Positions 52,627 to 60,643 of a stretch of DNA of 64,000 nucleotides are shown piece by piece (the first letter of the stretch is position 1; each line of letters begins with the position of its first letter). The translations under genes and the position numbers were made by a program. This DNA comes from Mycobacterium sp. GA-1199 (GTDB lineage: Bacteria > Actinomycetota > Actinomycetes > Mycobacteriales > Mycobacteriaceae), in contig NZ_LQIX01000023.1 of the NCBI RefSeq assembly GCF_001500045.1, positions 1 to 64,000 of the forward strand. Direction: 5' to 3'. The notes under the pieces are model-generated. The model made no database searches and was not told where the DNA came from. It saw only the letters and a list, made by a program, of their open reading frames with translations.

Positions 52627-53691
52627 GTGACGTCTCGTCTGCACGATCCCGACCGGCGAGGTTTCGCCAGCGACAACAATGCCGGCGTGCATCCAGAGGT
52701 GCTCGCCGCGCTCGCCGCCGCCAACGGCGGTCACCAACCCGCCTATGGGCGGGACGCCTATACCGCGCGGTTGCAGGAGGTGATCGGCGAACATTTCGGC
52801 GCCGGCGCCGAGGTCTATCCGGTCTTCAACGGCACCGGCGCGAATGTGGTTGCGCTGACCAGCGTCCTGCCGCGCTGGGGTGCCGTCGTCACCGCGTCGA
52901 CCGCCCACATCCACACCGACGAAGCCGGCGCGCCCGAGCGCATGACCGGGATCAAGCTGCTGACCGTGCCCACACCGGACGGCAAGCTGACCCCGGAACT
53001 CGTCGCCCGCGAAGCGTGGGGATTCGGCGACGAGCACCGGGCCCAGCCGCTCGCCGTGAGCATCACCCAGACGACCGAGATGGGCACCGTGTACACCCCG
53101 GCCGAGGTGCGAGCGGTGGCCGACTTCGCCCATGCCAACGGAATGGCGGTGCACATGGACGGCGCGCGGCTGTGGAACGCGGCGGCCGCGCTGGGCGTGC
53201 CGGTTCGGGCGTTCACCGCGGACGCGGGTGTCGACGTCCTCAGCTTGGGCGGGACGAAGAACGGGTTGCTCGGTGCCGAGGCCGTCATCGTCCTCGACGC
53301 GGCCCGCGCGAATGGCCTGCGGTATCTGCGGAAGCTGACGATGCAGCTGGCGAGCAAGATGCGCTTCGCCTCGGTCCAGCTGCTGACGCTTTTCGAGAAC
53401 GACCTCGGCCTGCGCAGCGCCACGCACGCCAATGCGATGACGGCGCGGCTGCGCTCGGCGCTCGAGGCGAACATGGCCGAGGGACGGCTGAGTGGGCTCG
53501 CGTTCACCCACGACAGTCCGGCGAACGCGATCTTCGCGACGCTGCCGACCGACGCGGCCGACCGCATCCGCCGGCGGGTGCGGTTCTACGACTGGGACCG
53601 GTCGCGCGGCGAGGTGCGCTGGATGACGGCGTGGGACACCACCGAGGCCGACGTCGACGAGTTCGTGGCGGTGATCCTCGCCGAGGTGTGA
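52627..53691 (+). CDS. Low-specificity threonine aldolase-like PLP enzyme
   Basis: 354 residues from GTG 52627 with an AAGGATGAGG ribosome site. Fold type I PLP enzyme of the beta-eliminating lyase/threonine aldolase group: FASDNNAGVHPEVLAALAAA at the start, FNGTGANVVALTSVLPRWGA around the cofactor ring, AVHMDGARLWNAAAALGV with the PLP-binding Asp, and LSLGGTKNGLLGAEAVIVLD with the Schiff-base Lys. It cleaves L-threonine or a related beta-hydroxy amino acid to glycine and aldehyde. Its stop codon is in frame with, and 15 bases before, the start of a clipped thioesterase gene. Confidence 0.92.
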   Translation: MTSRLHDPDRRGFASDNNAGVHPEVLAALAAANGGHQPAYGRDAYTARLQEVIGEHFGAGAEVYPVFNGTGANVVALTSVLPRWGAVVTASTAHIHTDEAGAPERMTGIKLLTVPTPDGKLTPELVAREAWGFGDEHRAQPLAVSITQTTEMGTVYTPAEVRAVADFAHANGMAVHMDGARLWNAAAALGVPVRAFTADAGVDVLSLGGTKNGLLGAEAVIVLDAARANGLRYLRKLTMQLASKMRFASVQLLTLFENDLGLRSATHANAMTARLRSALEANMAEGRLSGLAFTHDSPANAIFATLPTDAADRIRRRVRFYDWDRSRGEVRWMTAWDTTEADVDEFVAVILAEV

Positions 53692-53706
53692 CGCGGCCAA
53701 GCCCTG

Positions 53707-54423
53707 ATGGCGGCCAGCAGGACGGCCCCCGGCCGCACCCCACACAGTGCTCACGTCTACTACGTGCGCGCAGGCGATGCCCGCTATCCGGTCGATCTCC
53801 ACGTGGACGTCGCCCGCGACGGCGGAACGCTGTCGACCCGCCAGGTCACCGCGCGCCAACACGACCAGATTCTGCTCGAGGCGCTGGTGTCGCTGAGCGC
53901 GCCCGTCGATTCACTCGACTACCAACAGCCGATTCCCGATGTGCCGCAGCCGGATTCGCTCCCGCCGGTGCAGGAGCACCTGGCGGACTTCGCCGACGAA
54001 CACAACGGCTTCTGGGTGCGGCCACAGCCCTTCGACCTGCGCTACGTCGACGCGCCGCCGCGCCTGGCGCTCGAGCTCGGCGAACCGTCGCCGCGGATGC
54101 GGATGTGGTGGCGGCCCGGTGAGCCGGTAGCCGACGACGAGGTGCTGCACAGCTGCCTGCTGGCCTATCTGTCAGGCACCACCATGGTCGAAACGGCGCT
54201 GGCCATGCGCGGCGCCACCCCGATCGGGACGTTCAATGCGCTGATCGACCACGCGCTGTGGTTTCACCGGCCGGTCGACATGTCGGATTGGGTGCTGTCG
54301 GACCAGTTTTCGCCGAGCGGTATCGCCGGGCGCGGGCTGAGCACATCGACGATGTACAACCGGGCGGGACAGCTCGTCTGCCTGGCCACCCAGGAACTGT
54401 ATTTCGGTCGGGCGGCCGCCTGA
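53707..54423 (+). CDS. TesB-like acyl-CoA thioesterase, N-terminally truncated
   Basis: 238 residues from ATG 53707 without a ribosome site. Double-hotdog thioesterase II: RTPHSAHVYYVRAGDARYPV, DVARDGGTLSTRQVTARQHD and the C-terminal hotdog ending TSTMYNRAGQLVCLATQELY. The beginning is missing: homologues of about 285 residues have another 45 or so residues ending in GQxLMAASRT, and the codons before ATG 53707 read RGQALMAA in frame back to the aldolase stop at 53689-53691. A deletion seems to have joined the two genes and removed the N-terminal hotdog strand and helix start. It may be inactive; stop-start re-initiation could still translate it. Confidence 0.8.
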   Translation: MAASRTAPGRTPHSAHVYYVRAGDARYPVDLHVDVARDGGTLSTRQVTARQHDQILLEALVSLSAPVDSLDYQQPIPDVPQPDSLPPVQEHLADFADEHNGFWVRPQPFDLRYVDAPPRLALELGEPSPRMRMWWRPGEPVADDEVLHSCLLAYLSGTTMVETALAMRGATPIGTFNALIDHALWFHRPVDMSDWVLSDQFSPSGIAGRGLSTSTMYNRAGQLVCLATQELYFGRAAA

Positions 54424-54426
54424 ACG

Positions 54427-54912
54427 TCAGCGCCCGGTCGCCCCGTCGATCTGCTCACGCAGGATATCCATGTGGCCCGCGTGCCGACCGGTCTCCTCGA
54501 TCATGTGCACCAGCGCCCACCGCATCGAGGGCCCGGAGCGGCCCTTGGCCGGTCGTGGTGCGCGCGACTCCAGGTCCTCACAAGCGGCGATGACGGCGTT
54601 GGCCCGCGTGACGGCAGCCCGGTATGCGTCGACCAGGCCGTCGACGGTTTCGGCCGGTCCGGCGTGAAAGGTCGCCGACCAGTCATCGACATGCTCACCG
54701 AGGAACGTGTAGCGCTCTACGTACGCAAGGTGTTTGAGCAACCCGAGCAGGTTGGTGCCGGAGGGCACACCCGCCGCGCGCGCCGCGGGTTCGGGTGCAC
54801 CTCGCACCTTGTCGACGACACAGGTCCGCAGATAGTCGAGAAACCCGACCAGTACCTCCTTCTCGGTCGAACCGGTGGAGGGTGGCCGATGATCTCGACG
54901 TCGTTGCGACAC
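54427..54912 (-). CDS. DUF664/DinB-superfamily protein
   Basis: 161 residues from ATG 54912. Four-helix bundle: LVGFLDYLRTCVVDKVRG, TNLLGLLKHLAYVERYTFLG with the first metal-binding His, TVDGLVDAYRAAVTRANAVI and MRWALVHMIEETGRHAGHMD with two more His. These three His residues form the DinB-like metal site. Such proteins in actinobacteria include thiol (mycothiol)-dependent transferases. It lies 12 bases after the Suc/Fer-like gene on the same strand, the fourth gene in line with the repeat-peptide and cupin genes, and may belong to their operon. Confidence 0.85.
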   Translation of the reverse strand: MSQRRRDHRPPSTGSTEKEVLVGFLDYLRTCVVDKVRGAPEPAARAAGVPSGTNLLGLLKHLAYVERYTFLGEHVDDWSATFHAGPAETVDGLVDAYRAAVTRANAVIAACEDLESRAPRPAKGRSGPSMRWALVHMIEETGRHAGHMDILREQIDGATGR

Positions 54913-54924
54913 CGTCGAACTATC

Positions 54925-55827
54925 TCATCCCCGCCCGGGTGCGGTCTCGCCCAGCGAACCGAGTGTGAAGACGCGAACCTGGCCGGCGACCTTCGCATGA
55001 CATTGCGACAGAAGGGGTTCGGACAACTCCTCGTGCAGGATCACCTCGATGGGCCCGGCCTCGCCGTCGAGCAGGACCTGGATCCGGTGTTCACCGCGTT
55101 CGACGTGCAGAGGGTGCAGCGCATCGATACGATCGTCGCCGTAGCGCTCGCGGGCAAAATACTGGGCGGCCTGCACGGCGTGCGGTAGCGATGTGCGTCC
55201 GCGCAGGAACTGGTTGTCCAACCGCCCCTCGAGGTACAGGCGTACCAGCCCCGCGGCGTCGGCGGAGTCGACCCGGCCGTAGCACAGGCCTTCAGGCAGG
55301 ATGAGCATGGTGGCCGCGAACCGGTCACCACCGAGATGCGAACACTCCCAGGTGAATTCCGGATACTCGGCGGCGATCGCGCGGCACGCGCTGCGACCGC
55401 GCACCGCGCAACATTGGTCGTGTTTGCCGTGCGAGCAGATCGCGATCACCGGATCGGTCGTCACGCTGCCGTCACTGCCGTCCAACGCGAGCTCGAGAAA
55501 ATCTCGGGGGTCGTCGACCTCACCGTGGTGAAGCGCCTCGTCCCCGACCCCGCAGTGCGCCACATACCAGCGCCACCGCGACGTCTCGGGTCGACGACCG
55601 TGCTTGCGGATCGCGGTGATGCGCATACCCGCTTTCTCCACCCGTCGCACGATCGCGCGGCCGAGTTGCGGGTCAATGCAGTTGGGCGACTGCAGGAACG
55701 CCGACGGCCCCCAGGCGCCGTTCAGCTCCAGCAGCAACCACGACGAACCCGCCGATGCGGTGCCGTACATCGGATCGTCGCGGGCCAGCGATTGGTCGCT
55801 GCACGGGATTCTCTTGGCGGTCGTCAT
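54925..55827 (-). CDS. Sucrase/ferredoxin-like family protein
   Basis: 300 residues from ATG 55827, which overlaps the cupin stop by 4 bases. The PF06999-type sequence starts RIPCSDQSLARDDPMYGTAS, then SWLLLELNGAWGPSAF, and has VIAICSHGKHDQCCAVRGRS, TWECSHLGGDRFAATMLILP and YFARERYGDD. The CSHGKHDQCC and ECSHLGG Cys/His residues fit a thioredoxin-like ferredoxin that could bind an Fe-S cluster. Family members are poorly studied. Coupled translation with a JmjC-like oxygenase suggests an electron-transfer or iron-supply role for it. Confidence 0.88.
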   Translation of the reverse strand: MTTAKRIPCSDQSLARDDPMYGTASAGSSWLLLELNGAWGPSAFLQSPNCIDPQLGRAIVRRVEKAGMRITAIRKHGRRPETSRWRWYVAHCGVGDEALHHGEVDDPRDFLELALDGSDGSVTTDPVIAICSHGKHDQCCAVRGRSACRAIAAEYPEFTWECSHLGGDRFAATMLILPEGLCYGRVDSADAAGLVRLYLEGRLDNQFLRGRTSLPHAVQAAQYFARERYGDDRIDALHPLHVERGEHRIQVLLDGEAGPIEVILHEELSEPLLSQCHAKVAGQVRVFTLGSLGETAPGRG

Positions 55828-57071
55828 CCGGCATCTGCCGGAGCGGTCCGTTGCACGGGAACGACGCTGTTCACCGGAACGAGGACCCCCTCTCGCAGCA
55901 ACCGCCGGATGAGGACCGTCGCATCGGCGGCGTCCAGGCCGGGCATGCTTGCCGCATCGACGGTACTGCCCTGGTGTACGGCCCGAATGGCATCGGCGCA
56001 CATGTGAGGAAACGTGATGGTCCGGTCCGGCAGGCGCAACACGATCCGGTCACCGGACCGGTCGACGGTCGCGCTCAGCCCGTGTCGCCACCGCACCATC
56101 GTCTCCCCGGCCCGATCGGCCGCCGCGAGAGAGGCCAGCGGCCGCACGGCCACCGGACGGGTCCGGTCGGCGTGACGCTGTGACAGGTGCGCGGCAGCGC
56201 CCGCGCCCAGAGTCGCCGCGTCATCTCGCAACGACCCGACCATTTCCGCCATGACCTTCGACACCGTCGCCATCGTCTCATCCGCGTCGGCGCCACCCAT
56301 GGGCAGCGACTCACGGAAGGTCGGGTCGGCGGCCAACTGGTCGACGACGGCGCGCGCCACGTCGACCGCCGTCACCGGCGAGACCCCGATGGTGAGATGG
56401 ATCGACGTCATCTGCAACGCCTGCGCCGAATGCACCCACCCGCGCGGCAGATAGAGGGCGTCACCCTCCTTGAGCACCGTGTCGATGACCGGTGCGTCCC
56501 CGGCGACCCGTCTCTCGATGGCAGCGCGGTGGCCCGTCCACGGCTGCGACGGCAGCGGGTGCTCGAACACCGGCTCGTGCACGATCCAGCGCTTCTGACC
56601 CGAGACCTGCAGAACGAAGACGTCGTGCACGTCGTAGTGCGGATCGAAACCCCGGTTGACCGGCGGGGTGATGTAGGCGTTGGCCTGCACCGGGTGGCCG
56701 AGATCGTCGACCGCCTGCCGAACGAAATCGATCAGCGGAGGCCAGAGCCGGTGCAGCCCCTGCAGCACTATCGTTGCGCCCGAGGTGAACTGGCTCAGCA
56801 GCTTGGCCGAGTCGATCTGGTCGCCGATTTCCGCACCGAAGCCGGCGGGACCGAGATAGCAGTCCTTGGGCAAGACATCGCCCTCTTTGGCCAGCCGGAT
56901 GAACGGCGCGCGCACCCCGCGCTCGGCGATCAGTTCGTCGACCGCCTCGGGTGACAGTAGATCGCTGAAGTCGCGGGGCAACGCCTCGGCCCGGGTGAGC
57001 AACGGCTGACGGCCCCAGTACTCGTCGGAGAACCGCCGGGCGTCCACCGCAACGCAGCGCCCAAGCATCAT
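55824..57071 (-). CDS. JmjC-like cupin (cupin_4) 2-oxoglutarate oxygenase
   Basis: 415 residues from ATG 57071 (ATG 57068 next to it), 10 bases after the repeat-peptide gene. FSDEYWGRQPLLTRAEALPR and DLLSPEAVDELIAERGVRAP begin the ROXA/cupin_4 type fold. The facial triad is visible: DPHYDVHDVFVLQVSGQKRW (His145, Asp147) and LYLPRGWVHSAQ (His214). The C-terminal winged-helix-like part has LSATVDRSGDRIVLRLPDRT. Relatives hydroxylate ribosomal proteins (RoxA/MINA) or modify peptides with Fe(II) and 2-oxoglutarate. Directly behind a repetitive small-protein gene, it may hydroxylate that product. Confidence 0.92.
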   Translation of the reverse strand: MMLGRCVAVDARRFSDEYWGRQPLLTRAEALPRDFSDLLSPEAVDELIAERGVRAPFIRLAKEGDVLPKDCYLGPAGFGAEIGDQIDSAKLLSQFTSGATIVLQGLHRLWPPLIDFVRQAVDDLGHPVQANAYITPPVNRGFDPHYDVHDVFVLQVSGQKRWIVHEPVFEHPLPSQPWTGHRAAIERRVAGDAPVIDTVLKEGDALYLPRGWVHSAQALQMTSIHLTIGVSPVTAVDVARAVVDQLAADPTFRESLPMGGADADETMATVSKVMAEMVGSLRDDAATLGAGAAAHLSQRHADRTRPVAVRPLASLAAADRAGETMVRWRHGLSATVDRSGDRIVLRLPDRTITFPHMCADAIRAVHQGSTVDAASMPGLDAADATVLIRRLLREGVLVPVNSVVPVQRTAPADAG

Positions 57072-57081
57072 CGGATGAGGA

Positions 57082-57330
57082 TCACGCGGTCCCGTCGGCG
57101 CCCCCGTCGTGACCTTCGGGGTTGGAGCCGCCGTCGGCCGGGCCTTCACCACCGGCTGTGCCGTCGGCGCCGCCGTCGTGGCCTTCGGGGTTGGAGCCGC
57201 CGTCGGCGGGACCTTCACCACCGGCTGTGCCGTCGGCGCCGCCGTCGTGGCCTTCGGGGTTGGAACCGCCGTCGGCGGTACCCTCGCCGCCCGCGCCCGA
57301 GGTGGTCATGTCGTCATTGTCGAGTGCCAT
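57082..57330 (-). CDS. Small protein of three 23-residue Gly/Asp-rich repeats
   Basis: 82 residues from ATG 57330, with a strong GGAAGGG site 6 bases upstream. A 13-residue leader (MALDNDDMTTSGA) is followed by three tandem units (residues 14-82) of the form GGEG[T/P]ADGGSNPEGHD then GGADGTA. There is no Cys, no hydrophobic stretch and no signal peptide; it is acidic and surely disordered. The next gene, 10 bases on, is a JmjC-like oxygenase, then a Suc/Fer-like protein. A short acidic leader plus identical core units beside a peptide-modifying enzyme resembles a RiPP precursor. Conserved NPEGHD Asn, His or Asp would be hydroxylation sites. This remains inference. Confidence 0.8.
   Translation of the reverse strand: MALDNDDMTTSGAGGEGTADGGSNPEGHDGGADGTAGGEGPADGGSNPEGHDGGADGTAGGEGPADGGSNPEGHDGGADGTA
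57085..57291. repeat. Three 69-bp tandem repeats inside the small repeat-protein gene
   Basis: Three 69-bp units encode residues 14-82 of the small protein. Units 2 and 3 give identical peptides; unit 1 differs by Thr for Pro. At DNA level they differ at only a few positions, so the array is young or kept uniform, and may vary in copy number between strains. Confidence 0.9.
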
Positions 57331-57413
57331 GTCGATCCCTTCCGTTGGGCTGTGGTCCCCAGGGGGTTGCCCCGGACGGTGTCGGCGAAACACCGCGAAA
57401 CTATGGTCGAGCG

Positions 57414-58133
57414 GTGACGATCTCCTACGACGAGTCGCTGCGCGAGCGGATCCAAGCGAACCTGTCGGGACACGAACGTCGCGCGGTGAGCGACCCGACG
57501 AAGAGGCACGCCGCGGTCGCCGTCGTGCTCGTCGATTCCGAGGTCGGCGAGGACAGGGTCGACCCGGTCGACGTCGACGGCTGGAACGACGGCCGAGGGA
57601 TGCCCGACGCCGGTCTGGACGGCCGGATGGTCGACGTCTCCGGTGGCGCCGCTTTCTTCCTGTGCCGCAGGACATCCCGGCTGACCTCACACGCCGCGCA
57701 GTGGGCGCTGCCCGGTGGACGGCTGGACCCGGGCGAGACCGTGGTCGACGCGGCGTTGCGCGAGCTCGACGAGGAGGTCGGCGTCCGGCTGCCGGACTCG
57801 ACGGTGCTGGGCCTGCTCGACGACTACCCGACGCGGTCGGGATACGTGATCACCCCGGTGGTGATCTGGGGCGGGGGACGCCTCGATCCGCGGCCGGCTC
57901 CCGACGAGGTCGTCGCGGTGTACCGGGTCGGGTTGCACCAGCTGCAGCGCCCCGACTCCCCGCGGTTCATCGAGATCCCGGAGAGCCCACGGCCGGTGGT
58001 GCAGGTCCCGCTGGGCAACGACCTGATCCACGCTCCGACCGGAGCGGTGCTCCTGCAGTTGCGCTGGCTGGGCCTGGAGGGTCGGCACGATCCGGTCGAC
58101 GAACTCGAGCAACCGGTCTTCGCCTGGAAGTAG
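57414..58133 (+). CDS. NUDIX hydrolase (CoA pyrophosphatase-like)
   Basis: 239 residues from GTG 57414. The NUDIX box is complete: GGRLDPGETVVDAALRELDE then EVGV, i.e. Gx5Ex7REx2EExG. RHAAVAVVLV opens the domain, and QWALPGG with LTSHAAQW lies before the box, as in the NudL/CoA pyrophosphatase group, which hydrolyse CoA or acyl-CoA to 4'-phosphopantetheine products. An extra 35-residue loop (about 45-75, VDVDGWNDGRGMPDAGLDG) is unusual. It is divergent from the repeat-protein gene (83 bp apart) and precedes an acyl-CoA dehydrogenase pair. Confidence 0.9.
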   Translation: MTISYDESLRERIQANLSGHERRAVSDPTKRHAAVAVVLVDSEVGEDRVDPVDVDGWNDGRGMPDAGLDGRMVDVSGGAAFFLCRRTSRLTSHAAQWALPGGRLDPGETVVDAALRELDEEVGVRLPDSTVLGLLDDYPTRSGYVITPVVIWGGGRLDPRPAPDEVVAVYRVGLHQLQRPDSPRFIEIPESPRPVVQVPLGNDLIHAPTGAVLLQLRWLGLEGRHDPVDELEQPVFAWK

Positions 58134-58226
58134 AACGAGCACAATGCGGATGAAGCGACATCGATGGGCGAACGGGGCCGAAGGCGGGTATCCGGCCGGC
58201 AACCGCACGAAAGGAACGGGGTAGAC

Positions 58227-59399
58227 GTGAAACTGGCGCTGAGTGACGAGGACGCGGCATTCCGCGAGGAGCTGCGACGGTTCTACACCTCCGAGATCCC
58301 CGAGGACATCCGCGAGCGGGGCAAGACCGGGCACTCGAAGTTTCCCGAGGACATGGTCACCAGCCAGCGGATTCTTCACGCCAACGGGCTGGCCGTGCCG
58401 AACTGGCCGGTCGAGTGGGGCGGCAAGGAATGGACGCCGCTGCAGCGCCAGATCTGGCTGGACGAGATGCAGCTGGCCGGCGTGCCCGAACCGTTGGCGT
58501 TCAACACCAAGATGGTCGGCCCGGTGATCGCCCAGTTCGGCTCGCAGTCCATGAAGGAACGCTTCCTGCCGCCGACGGCCAACATCGACATCTGGTGGTG
58601 TCAGGGCTTCTCCGAACCGGAGGCCGGCTCGGACCTCGCGTCGCTGCGGACCACGGCCGTCCGCGACGGGGACACCTACGTCGTCAACGGCCAGAAGACG
58701 TGGACGACGCTCGGTCAGTACGCCGATTGGATCTTCCTGCTGGCGCGCACGGACCCGAACGCGCCCAAGCGGCAGGCCGGTATCTCCTTCCTGTTGGCCG
58801 AGATGTCGACCCCGGGCATCACGCTGCGCCCGATCGAGCTGATCGACGGCAGCTACGAGGTCAACGAGGTCTTCTTCGAGGACGTGAGAATCCCCGCCGA
58901 CCAACTCGTCGGCGAGGAGAACCAGGGCTGGACCTACGCCAAGTTCCTGCTCGGCAATGAGCGCACCGGCATCGCCCGCATCGGGCTGACGAAACTGTGG
59001 ATGGCACAGGTGAAGGAACACGCCGCCAAGCTCGAGGTCAACGGCACACCGCTACTGGAGGACCCGTTGTTCGCCGCGCGGGTCGCCGAGATCGAGACCG
59101 GACTGCTCGCGCTGGAGCTCACGCAGATGCGGGTCAGCGGATCGGAGGCCGACGGCAAGCCGAACCCCGCGTCGTCGATCCTCAAACTGCGTGGCAGCCA
59201 ACTGCAGCAGGCCGCAACCGAGTTGTTCGTCGAGGTGGCCGGGCCGGAGGCGTTACCGTTCGACGCCGGCGACGTCGACGTGCCGACCTGGGCGCAGGAC
59301 GCCGCGCCCCGCTACTTGAACTATCGGAAGACGTCGATCTACGGCGGTACCAACGAAGTTCAACGCACCATCATCGCTTCGACCATCCTGGGATTGTGA
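58227..59399 (+). CDS. Acyl-CoA dehydrogenase, large partner
   Basis: 390 residues from GTG 58227. Typical ACAD: NWPVEWGGKEWTPLQRQIWL, WWCQGFSEPEAGSDLASLRT, VVNGQKTWTTLGQYADWIFL, and the C-terminal SIYGGTNEVQRTIIASTILG. YTSEIPEDIRERGKTGHSKF near the N-terminus is characteristic of the mycobacterial FadE group with alpha2beta2 structure. It oxidises a CoA thioester, possibly of a steroid side chain or branched acid. The partner gene follows 7 bases later. The 90 bp upstream include no recognisable operator. Confidence 0.93.
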   Translation: MKLALSDEDAAFREELRRFYTSEIPEDIRERGKTGHSKFPEDMVTSQRILHANGLAVPNWPVEWGGKEWTPLQRQIWLDEMQLAGVPEPLAFNTKMVGPVIAQFGSQSMKERFLPPTANIDIWWCQGFSEPEAGSDLASLRTTAVRDGDTYVVNGQKTWTTLGQYADWIFLLARTDPNAPKRQAGISFLLAEMSTPGITLRPIELIDGSYEVNEVFFEDVRIPADQLVGEENQGWTYAKFLLGNERTGIARIGLTKLWMAQVKEHAAKLEVNGTPLLEDPLFAARVAEIETGLLALELTQMRVSGSEADGKPNPASSILKLRGSQLQQAATELFVEVAGPEALPFDAGDVDVPTWAQDAAPRYLNYRKTSIYGGTNEVQRTIIASTILGL

Positions 59400-59406
59400 G
59401 ACTGCC

Positions 59407-60498
59407 GTGGACTTCGACCTGACCGAGGAACAGCAACTGCTGCGTGACGTCACCCGCGACGTGCTGGCGGGCCGCGAGAGCGTCCGGCCCGAAGGGGACC
59501 CGGGCTGGAGCCGTGAGGTCTGGGGCCAATTGGCCGAGGTCGGCATCCTCGGGCTCGGATTCGATCCGGACGAGGCCGGCCAGATAGAGGCAATGGTGGT
59601 GCTGACCGAGATCGGCAGACGGCTCGCGCCCGAACCGGTCGCCCAGGCCGCGATGATCCCCGGCGTCCTGATCGCCGAGGTGGGCAGCGACCAGCAGAAG
59701 GAGATCCTCGACGCCGTGGCGGCCGGTGAGACCCTGCTGGCCTTCGCCCACGCGGAGCCCGGGTCGCGGCTGCCGGCCGCCGAACCGACCACGCGCGCCG
59801 AACAGAGCGGCGATGCCTGGACGCTCACCGGTCGCAAGAATCCCGTGCTGGCCGGTGACACCGCCGACACCATCGTCGTCACCGCGGCGCTGCCCGGCGG
59901 TGGGGTGGGGCTGTTCGTCGTCGACGGTGCGGCGGTGAACCGGGCGCCGTATCGGACGTTCGACGGCCGCGGTGGTGCCCAACTCGACTTCGACTCCACA
60001 CCGGCCGACCCCCTCGGCGACGGCGGGGATGCGAGCGAACACGTCTCCCGCACGGTCATCCGTTATCAGTCGGCGTTGTGCGCGGAGGCGGTCGGAGCGA
60101 TGGAGGAGGCGCTGCGGCTCACCACCGAGTACCTCACCAGCCGAAAGCAATTCGGCGTCCCGCTGAGCAAGTTCCAGACCCTGACGCAGCGCGCGGCCGA
60201 CATGTACGTCTCGCTCGAACTCGCGCGCAGCATGAACTTCTACGCCGCGATGTCGATCGCCGACGGCAGGTTCGACCCGGTGATCGCCGCGCGCGCCAAG
60301 TTCCAGATCGGACGGTCCGGACGGCACATCGCGCAGGAGGCGATCCAACTGCACGGCGGCATCGGGATGACCGCGGAGTATCCCGTCGGCCACTACGCGG
60401 CGCGGCTCACCGCCATCGACAACACGTTCGGCACCACCGACGACCAACTCCGCACGCTCATCGAACACGTCGGCGACTACGGAACGGTGTCGCTGTAA
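59407..60498 (+). CDS. Acyl-CoA dehydrogenase, small partner
   Basis: 363 residues from GTG 59407. Begins MDFDLTEEQQLLRDVTRDVL; VLTEIGRRLAPEPVAQAAMI, a divergent beta domain (PVLAGDTADTIVVTAALPGG), and FAD-site motifs TEYLTSRKQFGVPLSKFQTL and IAQEAIQLHGGIGMTAEYPV. With the large partner before it this should form a heterotetrameric FadE. A hairpin with 19-base arms lies 10 bp past its stop and may end the transcript. Confidence 0.92.
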   Translation: MDFDLTEEQQLLRDVTRDVLAGRESVRPEGDPGWSREVWGQLAEVGILGLGFDPDEAGQIEAMVVLTEIGRRLAPEPVAQAAMIPGVLIAEVGSDQQKEILDAVAAGETLLAFAHAEPGSRLPAAEPTTRAEQSGDAWTLTGRKNPVLAGDTADTIVVTAALPGGGVGLFVVDGAAVNRAPYRTFDGRGGAQLDFDSTPADPLGDGGDASEHVSRTVIRYQSALCAEAVGAMEEALRLTTEYLTSRKQFGVPLSKFQTLTQRAADMYVSLELARSMNFYAAMSIADGRFDPVIAARAKFQIGRSGRHIAQEAIQLHGGIGMTAEYPVGHYAARLTAIDNTFGTTDDQLRTLIEHVGDYGTVSL

Positions 60499-60507
60499 GT
60501 CCTGGCG

Positions 60508-60565
60508 CGAGCGCGCACCCTTGTACGGGTTTCCGGCCGCGTAGCTGTACAAGGCTGAGTGCTCG
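60508..60565. repeat. Intergenic hairpin with 19-base arms
   Basis: CGAGCGCGCACCCTTGTAC (60508-60526) pairs with GTACAAGGCTGAGTGCTCG (60547-60565): 16 of 19 bases, including eight consecutive CCTTGTAC/GTACAAGG. It sits between the dehydrogenase stop and the metallophosphoesterase. The CGAG...GCCTTG arm pattern resembles the element at 10888-10952. It may act as a terminator. Confidence 0.55.
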
Positions 60566-60643
60566 GCCCGGCGGCTTGTTGGGCTGAGGGCATGATGGGT
60601 GAGCCCGCGCATCGCCGCGGATGCTCGGCAGCGAAGGGTGTGC

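Noticed and set aside
57085..57291. Regular repeats considered as a CRISPR array
   Set aside because: Units are 69 bp, directly abutting, with no variable spacers and an intact reading frame with a ribosome site; no cas genes.
57075..57413. N-terminal extension of the NUDIX gene through the repeat region
   Set aside because: The extension would be Arg-rich antisense of the repeat protein; GTG 57414 gives a normal NUDIX N-terminus.
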